Assembly (NCBI GenBank): GCA_017311315.1
Contig: CM029663.1
Coordinates: 14,989,412-15,053,411, forward strand
Direction of reading: 5' to 3'
From: Dendrocalamus latiflorus
Taxonomy: Eukaryota > Streptophyta > Magnoliopsida > Poales > Poaceae
DNA length: 64,000 nt
The position numbers were made by a program, and so were the translations under genes. Shown here piece by piece: positions 1 to 12,053 of this stretch. The notes beneath the pieces are model-generated. The model had not been told where the DNA came from and did no database searches. It worked only from the letters and a program-made list of their open reading frames with translations. The first letter of the stretch is position 1, and each line of letters begins with the position of its first letter.

Positions 1-176
1 TAAGCATGTGATGAATTGGTTGTTATGTACGTGGAGTTGTTATCACAAGGCAAAAAAAAGTGCAATACTTAAAAGGGAAACAGTACGTTCCACGAAATAA
101 GTGCATTACAGAAAAGGGATGTAACATACAAGGTTTACAAATGGTACATGCAATTTAGCATGCATTACAACACCAA

Positions 177-2874
177 CTACTGATCCGGACATGCATTGCA
201 TCGTCTAGCTGTGTGCCCCTCCTGACCGCATCGCCCACAACGTGCACCAGATGTTCCAGCTTGTGATTCGTCCATGTCATTTACAATACGTCGGCTCTGT
301 CGCCGACCCTTCCCACCCTTCAGCATGTTAATATCCGGAACCCAGGTCCTCGCTGAAATGTCCAAAGTGGTGAAGTTTCCCACCGCCCTGAACCCCCGGA
401 GCTCCCCACACCAAGCTTGCAGTATTCTCTCCTTGAAAAAGTGCTCGGACATGAAGTTGGAAGGATCCATGCCCACGGTTCCGCATGTAGCGAGGATATG
501 AGAGCATGGCCTGTGTAACAACTTAAGCTTGTTGCATGTGCAGCTAGGTTCGTTTGCATGATCTCCAAGGCATACCTCGTGAGTAATAAGTGAACAAGAT
601 GTCCCAAATCCGGCTCTGTCACGGAGTATCACCTCGAAACGATGCTCCCTGTTGCCCATGACATGCACTGTGTGCAATTGACCCTTCTGTGCCTTCGTCT
701 CCATGTACGCGGTAATTTTTGACGAATACAAGGCTCCGGGATTGGCCGCATGAAGTGCGGCACTCGCGTGCCTCTCCCTGAAGTACCGGATTGTGCTGTG
801 AAGAACACCTTCCACGATGGCGACAAGGGGCTGAGAACGGAGACCCCTGAGAACCCAATTGTACACCTCGGCAAGGTTACTTGTCATTATTCCGTACCTT
901 GCGCCATCCGTGTCGTGCAACAACGACCACTTCTCCAATGGTTCCCCCTCGATCCACTGCGAGAAGCACTTGATGTTTCGCGCGCTCCTCCTTCTTGGAC
1001 CACTTGGGTTAGACTCATCGATTGCTGGCAAGCATTGCGGTTGTGCCGGCCCAGGAATGACCGGCCCCTTGCTCCTCTCGTCGACGTTCTTCCTGGTGTG
1101 CTCATCCAACAACCCCCATAAAGCATCAAATTTTCTCTACTGGTTCTGCCTAGCCAGCCTCTTGAATAGCTTCATCAAAGATTGTTTCGGGAATTGCTTG
1201 AAAAAATTTGCCCCTAAGTGACGACTGCACCACCGGTTCCTCATGTCCGGCCAAGGAACTCTCTCCTCAGGGTCTTCTTGAAGTTTTCGTATCGCCTTTA
1301 TAATACCGGCGTGGCGATCATGGATTACGCACACACCAGGACGGGTGCCTACAACTCACATGTCTGAGAAACCACAGCCAGCTCTCATAATTCTCGCTCT
1401 CCACAAATGCAATAGCCAGCGGCAATATTTGATTGTTACCGTCAACGCCTATGGCCGTCAGGAGCTGCCCTTTGTATTTGCCTGTCAAGAAGGTCTCATC
1501 TACAGAGATCACTGGCAGCATGTGCTTGAATGCTTCAATGCTAGCACCAAATACAAACAATGCTCTATGCAACACTGCAAATCCCGGTGGACTTATCGAC
1601 GGCTTCTCGTGCACGGCGATGTACGTGCCCGGGTTCCTTTGTTGCAACACCTTAAGCATACGAGGAAGGTTGTCGTACGCCGCCTCGAAAGTGCCAAAAC
1701 GTTTTTCCAACGCCTTTTGCTTGGCACGCCACGCCTTCGCGTAGCTAATCTTATACTTGAATTTATTCTCGATAGCTACCACAATATGTGTTGCCGCAAT
1801 ATCTCTCTTCTCCACTATCTCCCCATACATCAAATTGGCTATAAATCCGGACGTCAGGTTACGATGCCTCGCCAAGACAGTGTTCAGAATGCAGGAGTGC
1901 GGCTCCACCTTGGACACAATCCAGTGAGTGTCATACTTCGGTCTACGTGCGTGCACCCTCCAAGGACAACCAGCCTGCTCGCACTTCACAGTGTACTGCT
2001 CCTTGCTTGATTTGACGACGCGAAATGTCCGTTGCATTGAGAGGGCCCAAAGCTTGATGGCATCCTACAACGCTTCCTTATCAGCAAACGTAGCATGCAC
2101 CCGAACCTCTGTCTCATGATACTCCCATGGTGATTCATGCTCATCATGGGCGGAAACACCCTCCGCATTAAACCGATTCCATTCCTGGGGGATAGGAACT
2201 TCTTCATCATCCGAACTATCCTCCTCCTCGTCCTCTACAGCTTGCTCTTCATCCCATGCCCTCTGGTCATCAGATTCCATCTGCTGCACTATACACTCAT
2301 TATGCTCTCCTTCATCTGCTTGCCCAGTTCCGTCTCTATAGCTTGACAGCTGTAACTCTCCTCCATGTATCGCATCGGCTTGCCCAGTTCCCTCTCTATA
2401 GCTTGACGGCCGTAACTCTCCTCCATGTACCGCATTGCCTTCATCACGAACAACTTCATCAGCTCCACCAACGTGCGGCCCGCCCGAGCTGCTAGCACCT
2501 CCCGAAGCATAGGCGGACGCACGAGCTTGCGCAGCTGCTTGTAGTGAGCACGGTTGCACAAGCAGGACACACTCGTATCCACAGCGCCGGCACCCTTGCA
2601 CAAATCCCTTCCACGAAGCAGAGCGCACCAATGTCTTCAACTCCCATCTGATGTCAGTGGGAGACCGGCTCCAAAGCCCTTGCACAACGACGCTGCACAC
2701 CTAGGGGTCCAATGAAAAACTCTCGGTCAGCCAATGCTGCACATCTGTCATTCGAGCATTCTCGTCATCCGGAAGTACGAGAGTGACTTGCAGAAAATCG
2801 CTTAAATCCACACCATTCGGACCTTCACGAATCATTCCAGCACCATAATACACTCTCAATGTAGTGTTGGCCAT
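177..2874 (-). pseudogene. Mutator-like element (MuDR-type) transposase, broken
   Basis: Transposase of a MULE. In order along the minus strand: an N-terminal region from ATG 2874, an acidic linker, a MuDR-type DNA-binding segment (CEQAGCPWRVHA), and a DDE core. First catalytic Asp is in VISVDETFLTG, second in VIHDRHAG, Glu in LAEVYNW. Then a SWIM zinc finger (CTCN...CSH, near 510-560) and a C-terminal CCHC knuckle (CGRCGQEGHTARRC). All catalytic and metal ligands survive, but the frame is broken by TAG stops at 2701-2703, 2065-2067 and 1137-1139 and by a frameshift near 1335-1350. The genuine stop is TAG at 177-179. The 5' flank (2875-3570) carries a CT-rich stretch and the GCGAC array. The left end of the element lies beyond the window. 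Inactive as written; it could still supply termini. Confidence 0.93.
2318..2437 (-). repeat. 60-bp tandem duplication inside the MULE coding region
   Basis: Two 60-bp units (2318-2377 and 2378-2437) differ at a handful of positions. They encode two 20-residue repeats of the type GGELxxSSYRxGTGQAD in the acidic linker between the N-terminal domain and the DNA-binding segment. The period keeps the reading frame. Confidence 0.9.
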
Positions 2875-3299
2875 TAATGATGTAGACCTACATGTATTAT
2901 TGAAATTTACGACATGTCAAATAACATCGTTCAATACTAAACTAAACTTTCCAAACTAAAAAGGGTAGTAAAATTTCCATACTACAAAATGTATACTACA
3001 AGTACAATTTTTACTAACACCAATATTTCATCTAAATAATAGTGTAAATACAACCTAATTAACAAAAATACCTGGATCCAAATCGATGGAATAGCTTGGA
3101 CTCCTTCTTCCTTCCTCACCTCCTCCTTCAACCCTGTCCTCCTCTCCTTCTCTTCTCCCCTCTACTCCTTTTATTCCTCTCCTCCCTCTTTTCTCCCCTT
3201 CTTTTCTTCCTCTTCCTCCTCTCTTCTTCTCTCTGGCTCTCTGCGCAGAATGAGGGAAATGAGGGAAAAGTGGTTGCTAGTGGGCGGCAGTCGGTGGAA

Positions 3300-3570
3300 T
3301 AAGTGGATATCCACCCCTGTCGCCCTACCGTTGGGCGGCTGCAATTTCAGTCGCTCAACTGTACAGCGACTGCAATTACAGTCGCTCAACCGTAGAGCGA
3401 CTGCATAAGTCGCCCAACGGTTCAAACATTACCTAAATGTCGCCTTCCGGTTGGGCGAAAGGCAGAAGTCGCCCAATGGGGCGGCGACTGGAGAATATTT
3501 TTGTAAAAAATTTTCTCGCGGGTATATTTATGTATTTTCGAATAAAAAAGGGATTATCCGTACAAAAAAT
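3300..3570 (-). repeat. GCGAC dyad array and putative MULE terminal region
   Basis: About eight short copies of GTCGCCCAAC / GTTGGGCGAC-like words and their inverted forms occupy 3310-3490, upstream of the transposase on its own strand. They are followed outward by an AT-rich segment with the words AATATTTTTGTAAAA and TATATTTATGTATTTTCGAATAAA. The same two-part structure is found at 60240-60500 and 63670-63930, so it looks like a shared subterminal region of one MULE family. I could not fix the exact inverted repeat or target duplication. Confidence 0.6.
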
Positions 3571-4780
3571 TCCTTTCACAGGGCCCTTCTTGTGCTGTTT
3601 CCTTGGCACAGGGTGCAAGTGGTTTTTCACCTTACACTTCTTTAGAAAATTTATGTTTGTGATTGCTATCACCAGCTCTCGATCTAGTAGTTGTTGACTG
3701 GTTCTTGTAACTTCTAAGCATTGTACCTCTATGGAGCTATGAAGGGGGGTTCTCTGTAAGGGACGTGTTCTTTGCGGTTAAACTCATAGGTGGTGTCGCC
3801 CCCTCAACCACCCGGATTTGAATTATAGGATTTGCTCTGGTGCCTATCTCGTTTTAATTGTTGTGAACCAAAGCTCTTGGTCAGAATTCAAAAAAGAATA
3901 TAAAAACTTGGTGGAGATTGCAGAGATTAGGATTGCCATGAGTAAGGTCAACACGCTAGAAGAACATGGCAATCAGGGGTGCAGGCACTGCCCCGCGAGC
4001 TTGGGCGGCTGCCCGGGCTCGCCGGTGATGAGCCATGGAGGATGCAAAGCATCACGGCTACGCCGGCGACCACCATGGCCAAGTTCTTGGGCACTCGTTG
4101 CGAACAACATGGAGCCTGGGTGGCTATTGGCTAGGCCGTTACATGGGTCATGGGTCCTGCGAGACATGAGGCGGCTAGTGGCCCATGTGGCATCATGCCA
4201 TTGCCCCCGATCCCTAATTCCTTTGTTGGCTCCCCTCAAATCCCTAATTCCTTCGGTCCTCTACTCCTCCCCTATTCCCAACCAACCTCAGCGGCTCCCC
4301 TACTCCCCCTTCGATCTCACTCTCAAGTTGGTGCAGGTAGTGGGTGGGGCGACCGACAAGGCCACAAGCACAAGGGTTGCAATCGAGGTGACAGCAGGGT
4401 GTCAGGCGGACCAGGCATCGTCAACAGCCGACAACCAAGGGGAGAGAGGGGAGGCGGCAAAGGGCCAAGGGGAGGGGAGACGACAAGGGCCAAGGGGCTA
4501 GCTGCCATCCAAGGGTGGCACTATGGCAGCCAGCAGTTGCAGCCCGCATGGAACCAACACAGCAGGTGCCGCCCGACCGAGGGGCGTAGCGTGGGGTGGC
4601 AGGGCAGGTATGTTATCAATTTGTCATGCTCCTCCTTTCTTGTCATCTTGTGATTTGTGAATCAATGATTGTGCCTCAGTCATGCCTTAGTGAATTGTGA
4701 ACTGCGAACTATGAATTAGTCATAGATATGATATTTGTGAATTATAATACATTGATTCATAGTCATAGTCATACATACAC
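3571..4780. other. No gene recognised
   Basis: This stretch is GC-rich between about 3970 and 4600. It holds overlapping open frames on both strands with Pro/Gly/Arg-rich translations but no recognisable domain, splice pattern or conserved motif. It may be a captured or decayed genic fragment. Confidence 0.5.
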
Positions 4781-4929
4781 GCACACACACTATTCAGTAG
4801 CTAAGCGTAGAATAAGTGCGCGGACCCCAAGCGATGCAACCCGAACCCAATCAGCCAATCGCAATCACGCCACCCCCCTTTTAGTCGGCCCCACGTACAG
4901 GTGGTGGTCTGTTGTTGGTAGACCGGAAA

Positions 4930-6380
4930 AGTTACTTACGGTTACGCATAAAGTTATCATCTATATGCAATGAGGTTACCATCCGCAGGGTAAAGTTATC
5001 ATCCTCGTGATAAAGTTATTGTCTCCTGCACAATAAGTTATTATATACAATACATGAAATTACTTACATGTATCACATGTGTTAAAACCGCGCTCTTGGG
5101 TCCCATGTGATGTTTTTCCGGGATTTAGTAGGGTATGGAATCCGAACAGTTTTTAAGCCCACTCGGGAATCTCTCTTCGTCTTTATAGTTGGTAACTTCA
5201 TAGTGTATAGTCAGTAACTTTTAAATCAATAGTCTTTAACTTTTCTTATTTAGTAAGTGATAACTTTGTAGTGTATTGTCGGTAATTTTTAGATCACTGG
5301 ACTATAAATTTTTTCTTATTTAATAGATGGAACTTCAAAGTGTATTGTCATAGTGTTATAGCACTCTTATGAGTTACGACCATGATGCTACTTCGACTAC
5401 GGCTTCCGAGTATGACCGAATCACTCGGGAGCTATAGTACCCACAGCTGCTATAGTAATTTGGACTGCTACAATACTCGCTACAGTACCACAACTGCTAT
5501 AGTGTTTTTGACTGATACAGTACCTACGATCGCTGTGTGCCCTGGGATCTCCAATCGCTCTTGAGCTCGGAATCTCTGACCGCTCCATGCTCTAATCCTT
5601 TGTAATACCTCTCGAACACCGTCCGATGCTTTGAAGTCGCTCGATATTCCGCTGCTACTCGAACGCCATCCAATCTCCATTGCTAGTCGAATGCCATTCG
5701 ATTCTCCTCTGCTACTCAAACACCGTCCGATGCTTTTTGACTTCTCGCTCGAAGTCGAACTTCGACCGTCTACCTAGCCTCGTTAGTCGAACTCAAAACG
5801 TTACTTGCGGTTATGCATAAAGTTATCGCCTATATACAATGAAGTTACCATCCGTAGGGTAAAGTTATCATCCATATGGTAAAGTTATTGTCTCCTGCGT
5901 AACAAGTTATTATGTACAATACATAACATTACTTACAGCTATCATACGACAATAACTTCATTCACAAACTTCAGTAACTTTTCGGTTCGAATGTCGCTAC
6001 TAGAACGCCATCCGATCTTCGTTGCTTCTCGAACGTTGTCCGATTCTCCTCTGCTACTCGACACCGTCCGATACTCTTTGTCTTCTCGATCGAAGTCGAA
6101 CTTCGATTGTCCATCTGGCTTCGCTAGTCAAACTCGAAATGTTACTTACGGTTACGCATAAAATTATCGTGTATATGCAATGAAGTTACCATCCGCAAGG
6201 TAAAATTACCATCCATACAGTAAAGTTACTCTCTGCTGCACAACAAGTTATCATATACAATACATGAAGTTACTTATATCTATCACATGCGTTAAAATAC
6301 TAGCAATAACTCAACATGTATATGACAACAACTTCATTCACAAATGCCAGTAACTTTCACAATAACTTAATGTTTCATGA
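4930..6380. repeat. Diverged direct repeats rich in AAGTTA/AGTAACTT
   Basis: A block starting GTTACTTACGGTTACGCATA and continuing through several AAAGTTATC / AAGTTACC words occurs three times: about 4930-5090, 5798-5945 and 6138-6300. The two right-hand copies share a preceding stretch (about 5640-5797 and 5990-6137) with the words CTGCTACTCGA, CGCCATCC and GAAGTCGAACTTCGA, giving a direct repeat of roughly 345 bp. Isolated AGTAACTTT words continue to about 6500. No open reading frame or terminal repeat was found, so the element type is unknown. Confidence 0.7.
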
Positions 6381-7725
6381 CATGTAACTTAAAAAGGGCA
6401 AGCTAATAACGTTTTACAAATTGGGAAAATTTCGGTTACGCACGAATTGCTATGAGCTAATAACTCCTGCTTTGTCCGGTGGTAACTTTCACAATGCAAT
6501 GCTAGGAAAGTTACTGCCAATCTCGTTATGCACAAACCGTTGCATGCATGCAGGCCAGTTCACGTGCGTTGCAACCCGCGTGTAGCATGTGCGCACACGC
6601 TTGATAGGGCATCCGTGTGTGTGTATATGTGTATAGTATTATTTTTTTTGCTAAGAGATCGATTGATCCGTCCTAACAGTGCCATTACCCGGCGGTTTCA
6701 AGGCATGAAGACTTGGAAAATAAATTTGCCTCGTAGATATGATTAGCACATTAGTAATATGTTCCATTCTCTTTAATGTAAATATATTACAATATTATAC
6801 GAATACTAATCTACACATCTTTATTTTACATAATCTTTTTTGGGTGTCTTAGTCCAGTCGTAGCCAGGTACTTGTTGCCGCACTATCTTCTTATCTTTTT
6901 TATCCATCCAATTAACGTGTGTAATTATGTATTAGATCATGTTTTCAGTTTAAAACTATTACAGTAATTAATTTTACTTTTATCATGTATATATTGATTT
7001 GTTCGTGTTTATTGCATACGGTCAAATCTTCTCAGGCTCTCAGATTTTCGGGCCTCCGCCTCGGATGGCAATGTATTGTTAGTTTGTCACAAGCCCCTGA
7101 TTTTCATTTGCCATTAATTTTTGAGTGAAGACTGCTATCCTCCTGCATAATCTATCAAATCTTCCCTTCCATCGAAAAAAAGGGGAAACAATGATGCCTA
7201 GCATCTACTACAACGACGACGCATGTGCTAATGCAAGTTTGGTCCCCTGTCGTTTTGGACTTCAATCACGCCAAACCACGCGCTCATACGGATAACATTG
7301 TTTACGAGTATGATAATACGTATACCACGTTGCTTTTCAGTGCATCCTTAGTGGTCATTGGTGCTGCTTTTGGTCCACACGCAGACACGGCTTCCCATGC
7401 ATGCACGCCACTAGACCATGGCATGCGCTAGCGACACGTGGTGGTCCAGGACCACAGCCAAGTCGGAGGGAAATGGTACGGGAAGCAACGAACGGAGTCG
7501 TCGGACACGGACAACACCCATGGACCCATGGACCAGCGAACTACTAGTAGGGTACGCTTCCTTTTGGTCCCAACTAGTTTCCCGAGCTACCTAGTCGATC
7601 ATATCGCCACTAGATTCGTTTGATTACTTTACCCAAAGTTTTTATCTTAAAAAAGCTTTAACATAGGAGTAGTTTATATCGCAATACAGTACGCACAAAA
7701 GATGTTTATAAACACCAAGTGACAC
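6381..7725. other. No gene recognised
   Basis: AT-rich intergenic DNA with short open frames only. It contains a CT/GT-rich spot near 6620 and a moderately GC-rich stretch at 7200-7600 with nothing recognisable. Confidence 0.5.
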
Positions 7726-7728
7726 ATA

Positions 7729-7970
7729 GGGTTTGTTCTTTTCGACCTAACCTAGCAGCTTTTAGTTTTTACTATAGTACCTAACTTTTAAACAGGGTAT
7801 TTTCTTAAGACGGGGTCTACAAGTTAATTGTAGTACACGTTAAAAGCATAATATCTGTATTAACCAAAATCACAAGCGAGTAACTCTCTCTTCGTAATCT
7901 CTGTCGTAAACAGCTAAAATTCAAAAATTTCAGTCAAAAACTATAAGCCGCAGCTGAACCAAACAGGCCC
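7729..7970. mobile_element. MITE, family A copy 1
   Basis: A 242-bp element with imperfect inverted ends (GGGTTTGTTCTTTTCG at the left; the right end read in reverse is GGGCCTGTTTGGTTCAG). It is flanked on both sides by ATA, compatible with a 3-bp target duplication. Its right half, from CAAGCGAGTA to AAAATTCAAAAATTTCAG, recurs at 60077-60140, which defines a dispersed family. Confidence 0.65.
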
Positions 7971-8268
7971 ATAGTCCCTTGAAATTCCATCCCTGAGCGA
8001 AAGCCCACTTGTCAGTAACTGTTTGTTCAGTGGCCAATTATTTTGTAGCCTGAATATCCACGCACATGAATCACGGCACGCGCGCGTGCTTGCATGTGCA
8101 CACCCTCCGCCGACGGCTTGTCGTACTACGTTCCACACTTCCCTGTGGCCGTGTGGATCTGCACGAATATGTGCGCCCGCCGGCCGACGGCATCTTTCGT
8201 ATAGCTTCTACGTGTTCATACGGCTCACTGGCACTTACGGCCAATAAATGGTAATAGCTGCTTCATTA

Positions 8269-8461
8269 GGTCAGTCTCAGTGAGGGTTTTATGGAGTTTT
8301 ATGGGCATTAAATACGCTGACATGGCACTGTATTGATGAAGAGAGATGATAAAAATTTCATGGGAGTAGAGAGAGTTTCATGGGGATGAAACTCTTCTGC
8401 ACTGTTTCCAAAATATGGATGTGTTGGAAACTGGGACATGAAACCTCCACTAAGACTGACC
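8269..8461. mobile_element. Tourist-like MITE with TTA duplication
   Basis: A 193-bp element starting GGTCAGTCTCAGTG and ending in the near-complement CACTAAGACTGACC, flanked by TTA at 8266-8268 and 8462-8464. The 3-bp TTA duplication and the GGYCAGTC terminus followed by a GTTTCATGG-like word resemble rice PIF/Harbinger-type elements of the Ping/mPing kind. That assignment rests on remembered family features, not on a search. Confidence 0.85.
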
Positions 8462-8814
8462 TTAGTGTGATAGCCCACATGGCCTGCATGGAAGTGACGG
8501 TAGGATTGGTTTCATATTGTATAAAATGAGTTATATAGTAACATATAATATTTATTGAATTTAAATGTAGTAACTTTGGATTTAACTCTTTAACATGAAG
8601 AAAAATGTAGTTACTTTAGATTTAGCACTTTAATATAAAGCGATGACGAAAATATAAGCGATGGACTATGTGTACATGGGTCCATTTTATGGTGGGCTAA
8701 GCATTGAGCGATGTGACTCTGTTTCAAATGGGAGACCTGGCATGCAAATTCCATGTCGGTGCTGGGCAGTTTGGCATCGTACGTCGTCGCATTGCCCGGC
8801 CGGAGCACATGACG

Positions 8815-8838
8815 GCATGCATGCATGCATGCATGCAT
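8815..8838. repeat. GCAT microsatellite, six units
   Basis: Six uninterrupted GCAT units. CATGCATG is also the core of plant RY elements, but no neighbouring gene suggests a regulatory role here. Confidence 0.9.
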
Positions 8839-8907
8839 GGGTTAAGTTGGCGGCAGCGGCCAGCGGCATGTGATGCCAGTGCCGTTGCCCCAGCCGCAGC
8901 AATTCAA

Positions 8908-9297
8908 GGGTGTGTTTGGTTCGTGGATGAAAGTTGTATCGTATATCCTGACTGAGTGGATGCAGACTGAGTGGAATCGTATTTCAAAAAAGATGTTTGG
9001 TGACGTTGCATGAGCGGATGCAAAAAAAACTGAGATGTTGTTTGGTTGCCTGTATGAGCGGATGCAGTCTACCAAACATGAGAGGCTGACACGTGGGACC
9101 GCATAAGATACACTGCATCAACCCATCTAGGATGACCAGTGAAGTTTATTTTGAGCGTATCCACCCATCAGGATGAGGGCGTATTTTTGCATCCGCTCAT
9201 GCAGGCTGCATCCACTCATACAGGCAACCAAACAGACTCTTTCTTAGATTATACGGATCCACCCAACCAGGATGAAAGAGATTCAGGCAGAACACAT
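8908..9297. mobile_element. MITE, family B copy 1
   Basis: About 390 bp beginning GGGTGTGTTTGGTTCGTGG. It is nearly colinear with a second copy at 59529-59924 and shares words such as GAGTGGATGCAGACTGAGTGG and TTTGCATCCGCTCATGCAGG within the same order. The right inverted terminus (ACCAAACACACCC in copy 2) has decayed in this copy. Confidence 0.8.
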
Positions 9298-11604
9298 TAC
9301 TCTGCAAAGGGCAAATTAACTGCATTCAGTCTCAAGCCTAGGTGCATGGAGCTGTCCAGGTTCTTGCATGGGCGTATATAATGGCTGCAGACTTGGCTAT
9401 ATATGGAAATTCCGGTGAGCACTGGGCTATATATGGAAACGTTAGTGGCAATCCGATCAGACAATTACATGTGCCGACTTCATCTCGCTTTGGATGATTG
9501 TAACTGCTACCTACGGAAACCTTAGGAAATCAACATCGAGCGATTGGTGTCCTGTTTTCTCACTAAAGAAATTGCCCCTTTTTTTCTTTCTTTTTACCCC
9601 TTACGGATCGCGGTGCTCCATGCGCACTGGAGCCAGCCAACTAAAATACTAGGCCACTTGACCATAGTCTAAGCGACTCTCTCGATCCGAGACCGAGAAG
9701 ACAGTACACTGTACTTCAGTACACTGTTGACGGCCATCGGTTTAACCCAAATCTCGTGGCCCAGGCACTGCTGATAGCTTAATGTTTTATAGCTTTTTAG
9801 TTTATTTAAATCAAAAGTTATTTAAAATATATCGACTTTTAATTTTAATTTATTTTCTTTTTTAACTTTTGTCTTTTATTTTTTTATTTATTTACATTGT
9901 TTGTGACAATTTAACTTTTTTTAATTTTTTTCTCATTTTTTAAAAGCTAACAACTGCTATAGTACAATTTCAGTTAAAAATCACAGCTAAAAATTTAAGT
10001 CATAGACTAGTTGGAGCACCTCCTGATTAATTTGCACTTTGCACTGACAAGCGATAACGGCTCTGCATGCCCCGCTACAGCCGAAGTAGTGCGATACGGC
10101 CAGCCGGCCGGGGATCCCCGTAGGCTGCCGCTTTGAGTTGTTGAGGATCGGACGCTGCAGATGACGCGGTGAGGTATTAGGTACAGCACTCGCAGATGAC
10201 GCGCTCATCGATCAGTGCCCTTGAAACGCCGGCGCGCGCGGTGGTTGCTTCCTATATGTGGCGGCGCGCTGCTGCCGCCGAGGGAGCGCCGACGACGGCC
10301 GGGGTCGCCGTGTGGCGCGCGCGGTGGGCGTACGTGACTGAGAAGCGTTGAGACTTGAGAAGAGGCAGTGTGGCTATTGAGCCGGCCGACGCTTGTGTTG
10401 CTCGTACGTGTAGCGGGCGCGGCATATTGGAGTTACTAATTATCGGGCGCTAGCTATTGCACACACATGCCCCGCGCGACGCTCAGGTTAATTAGGAGCT
10501 GGATTTGGCAAAGCGGTAGCCCGTGATTAAGATATGATTCGATTGATAACGGTTTACGAGTTGACAGCTAACGTGCATGTAATAATATGCAGGATGAATT
10601 GATCCCTACTAGGATCCAAGTTTGTATCAGAAAAATATCGATGGAGCTCACTTAGATCGATCTTGTTCGTTCGTTTGCAATCCTGACTACCGTACATTAC
10701 ACTCGTTTGCAGTCTACACTGATATACTCAAGGACTGATGGACATGGACCTGGATTTGAAAAAACCAACCGAGTTGAAAAACCAAACCTTACTTTGTCAA
10801 ACTAGAATAACCAGAATTTTCTGTTGAACTAGCCGATCGACCCATTACTCATTCACTGTGGTGATCAGTTGGGGTTTTTTTTGGTGGCTTATGGCTGAAA
10901 GCACTGTAGCTGGCTGAAAAAAACACTGTAACTGACAGAGGCTTATTTAGTATAATTAAATTTAAAAAAATATAAAAAATATGTTAGCCTATTACGTATA
11001 ATACAAATAAATACGGGAAAAAGAACCGGCAAAAAAGCTCAAAAAAACCAAAAAATCAAAAAAAGACAAAATTTATGAAAAGTGAAACATAAACCGGAAG
11101 TTAGAAGCTTAAGCCGAATTGATCAGGGCCTAGCGGGTTTTAGCCGTCTTCTCTGAATCAACACCAAATTAAAGCACTTGCCGATCGTTAGTCATACTCG
11201 TCCTGTACCATCCATTGTGCATCACAAGGTCGATCGCGTGCACGCTAGCTCACATGGGACCAGATCGAGGTCCAGAAGCTATGGTCCCGTTACTTAGGTC
11301 ACACTTTGCAACATCCAACTTGGCCTTGTGCACTGCATTTGGACGGCCCGGCTACTCCTAGCCCTTTCAGTGGAGATATATACAATTGCAAACCCTAGCT
11401 AGATGGCTAGGTAGCTGCTCCTGGTGCGGTGAGCACAAGCACGGTTGTTTGTAAGGAATACATGCAGTACAACAAATGGAGTAGGAGGACGTACTGTCAA
11501 GAACTTGATGTTACTACTTAATAACTGATGTGGAAGATTTTATTTTACCATTGCAAAAGAAAATGAAACGTCAAATAGTAGCACTAACCTGAAATCAAAC
11601 TTGA
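9298..11604. other. No gene recognised
   Basis: Mixed intergenic DNA. A GC-rich patch at about 10215-10340 (many GCGCGC and GCCG words) has no coherent long frame. An AT-rich stretch at 10861-11130, bounded by GGCTTATGGCTGAAAG and TTAAGCCGAATTGATCAGGG, may be a decayed MITE. Nothing else could be supported. Confidence 0.5.
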
Positions 11605-11729
11605 AGACGTATCGGATTCGGACGGATATTGCTGTTACCATATCCTAACCCATATTTTTTCTTCGGATTCGGTACCAATCGGATTCGGTGCCGGATCGGT
11701 CGGGATTAACCCGACCCGTTTGCACCCCT
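11605..11729. mobile_element. hAT-like terminal fragment
   Basis: Repeated GGATTCGG words lead into a terminus reading GACCCGTTTGCACCCCTA. The complement, TAGGGGTGCAAACGGG, has the form of a hAT inverted terminus. Only this end is recognisable, and no partner end or target duplication was located. Confidence 0.4.
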
Positions 11730-11933
11730 ACAAGCACTGTATGCAAGACAACGCCAGTTTTTCAATACACTCTGCATGCTCATAGTCATAGGGCCACACC
11801 GGCACACCGTGGCCAACTTTTACAAGTTTTAAATCCTGAGAAATTTAATTAGCTCCTCCCTTTTAATTTGAACTTTAATCTCTACATAGTTAACACTGAC
11901 ATACTTAATTTCTTTGCATCTGCTTCTGCTGCT

Positions 11934-11941
11934 CTATATAT
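11934..11941 (+). promoter_or_regulatory. Putative TATA box of the MIR167 gene
   Basis: TATATATG lies in the context CTCTATATATGAGGAGC, about 115 bp upstream of the hairpin. This would put transcription start near 11965-11975. Position and sequence fit a plant TATA box; no transcript evidence is available here. Confidence 0.6.
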
Positions 11942-12053
11942 GAGGAGCTCCCATGCCCTAACCCCTCCATCCCTCACCCATTGCCTTGTGATGCCTATCA
12001 CCATGATAGCTTAGCTTAGCAAGTTAGCATTATGTGGTGTGGTATGTGCGCCT

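Noticed and set aside
3818..4653. Overlapping open frames of 227 and 167 codons
   Set aside because: Low-complexity Pro/Gly/Arg-rich translations in GC-rich DNA, no domain, no splice support, frames on both strands equally open.
8611..8955. Frames crossing the GCAT microsatellite
   Set aside because: Met-His-Ala-Cys repeats are translations of the microsatellite.
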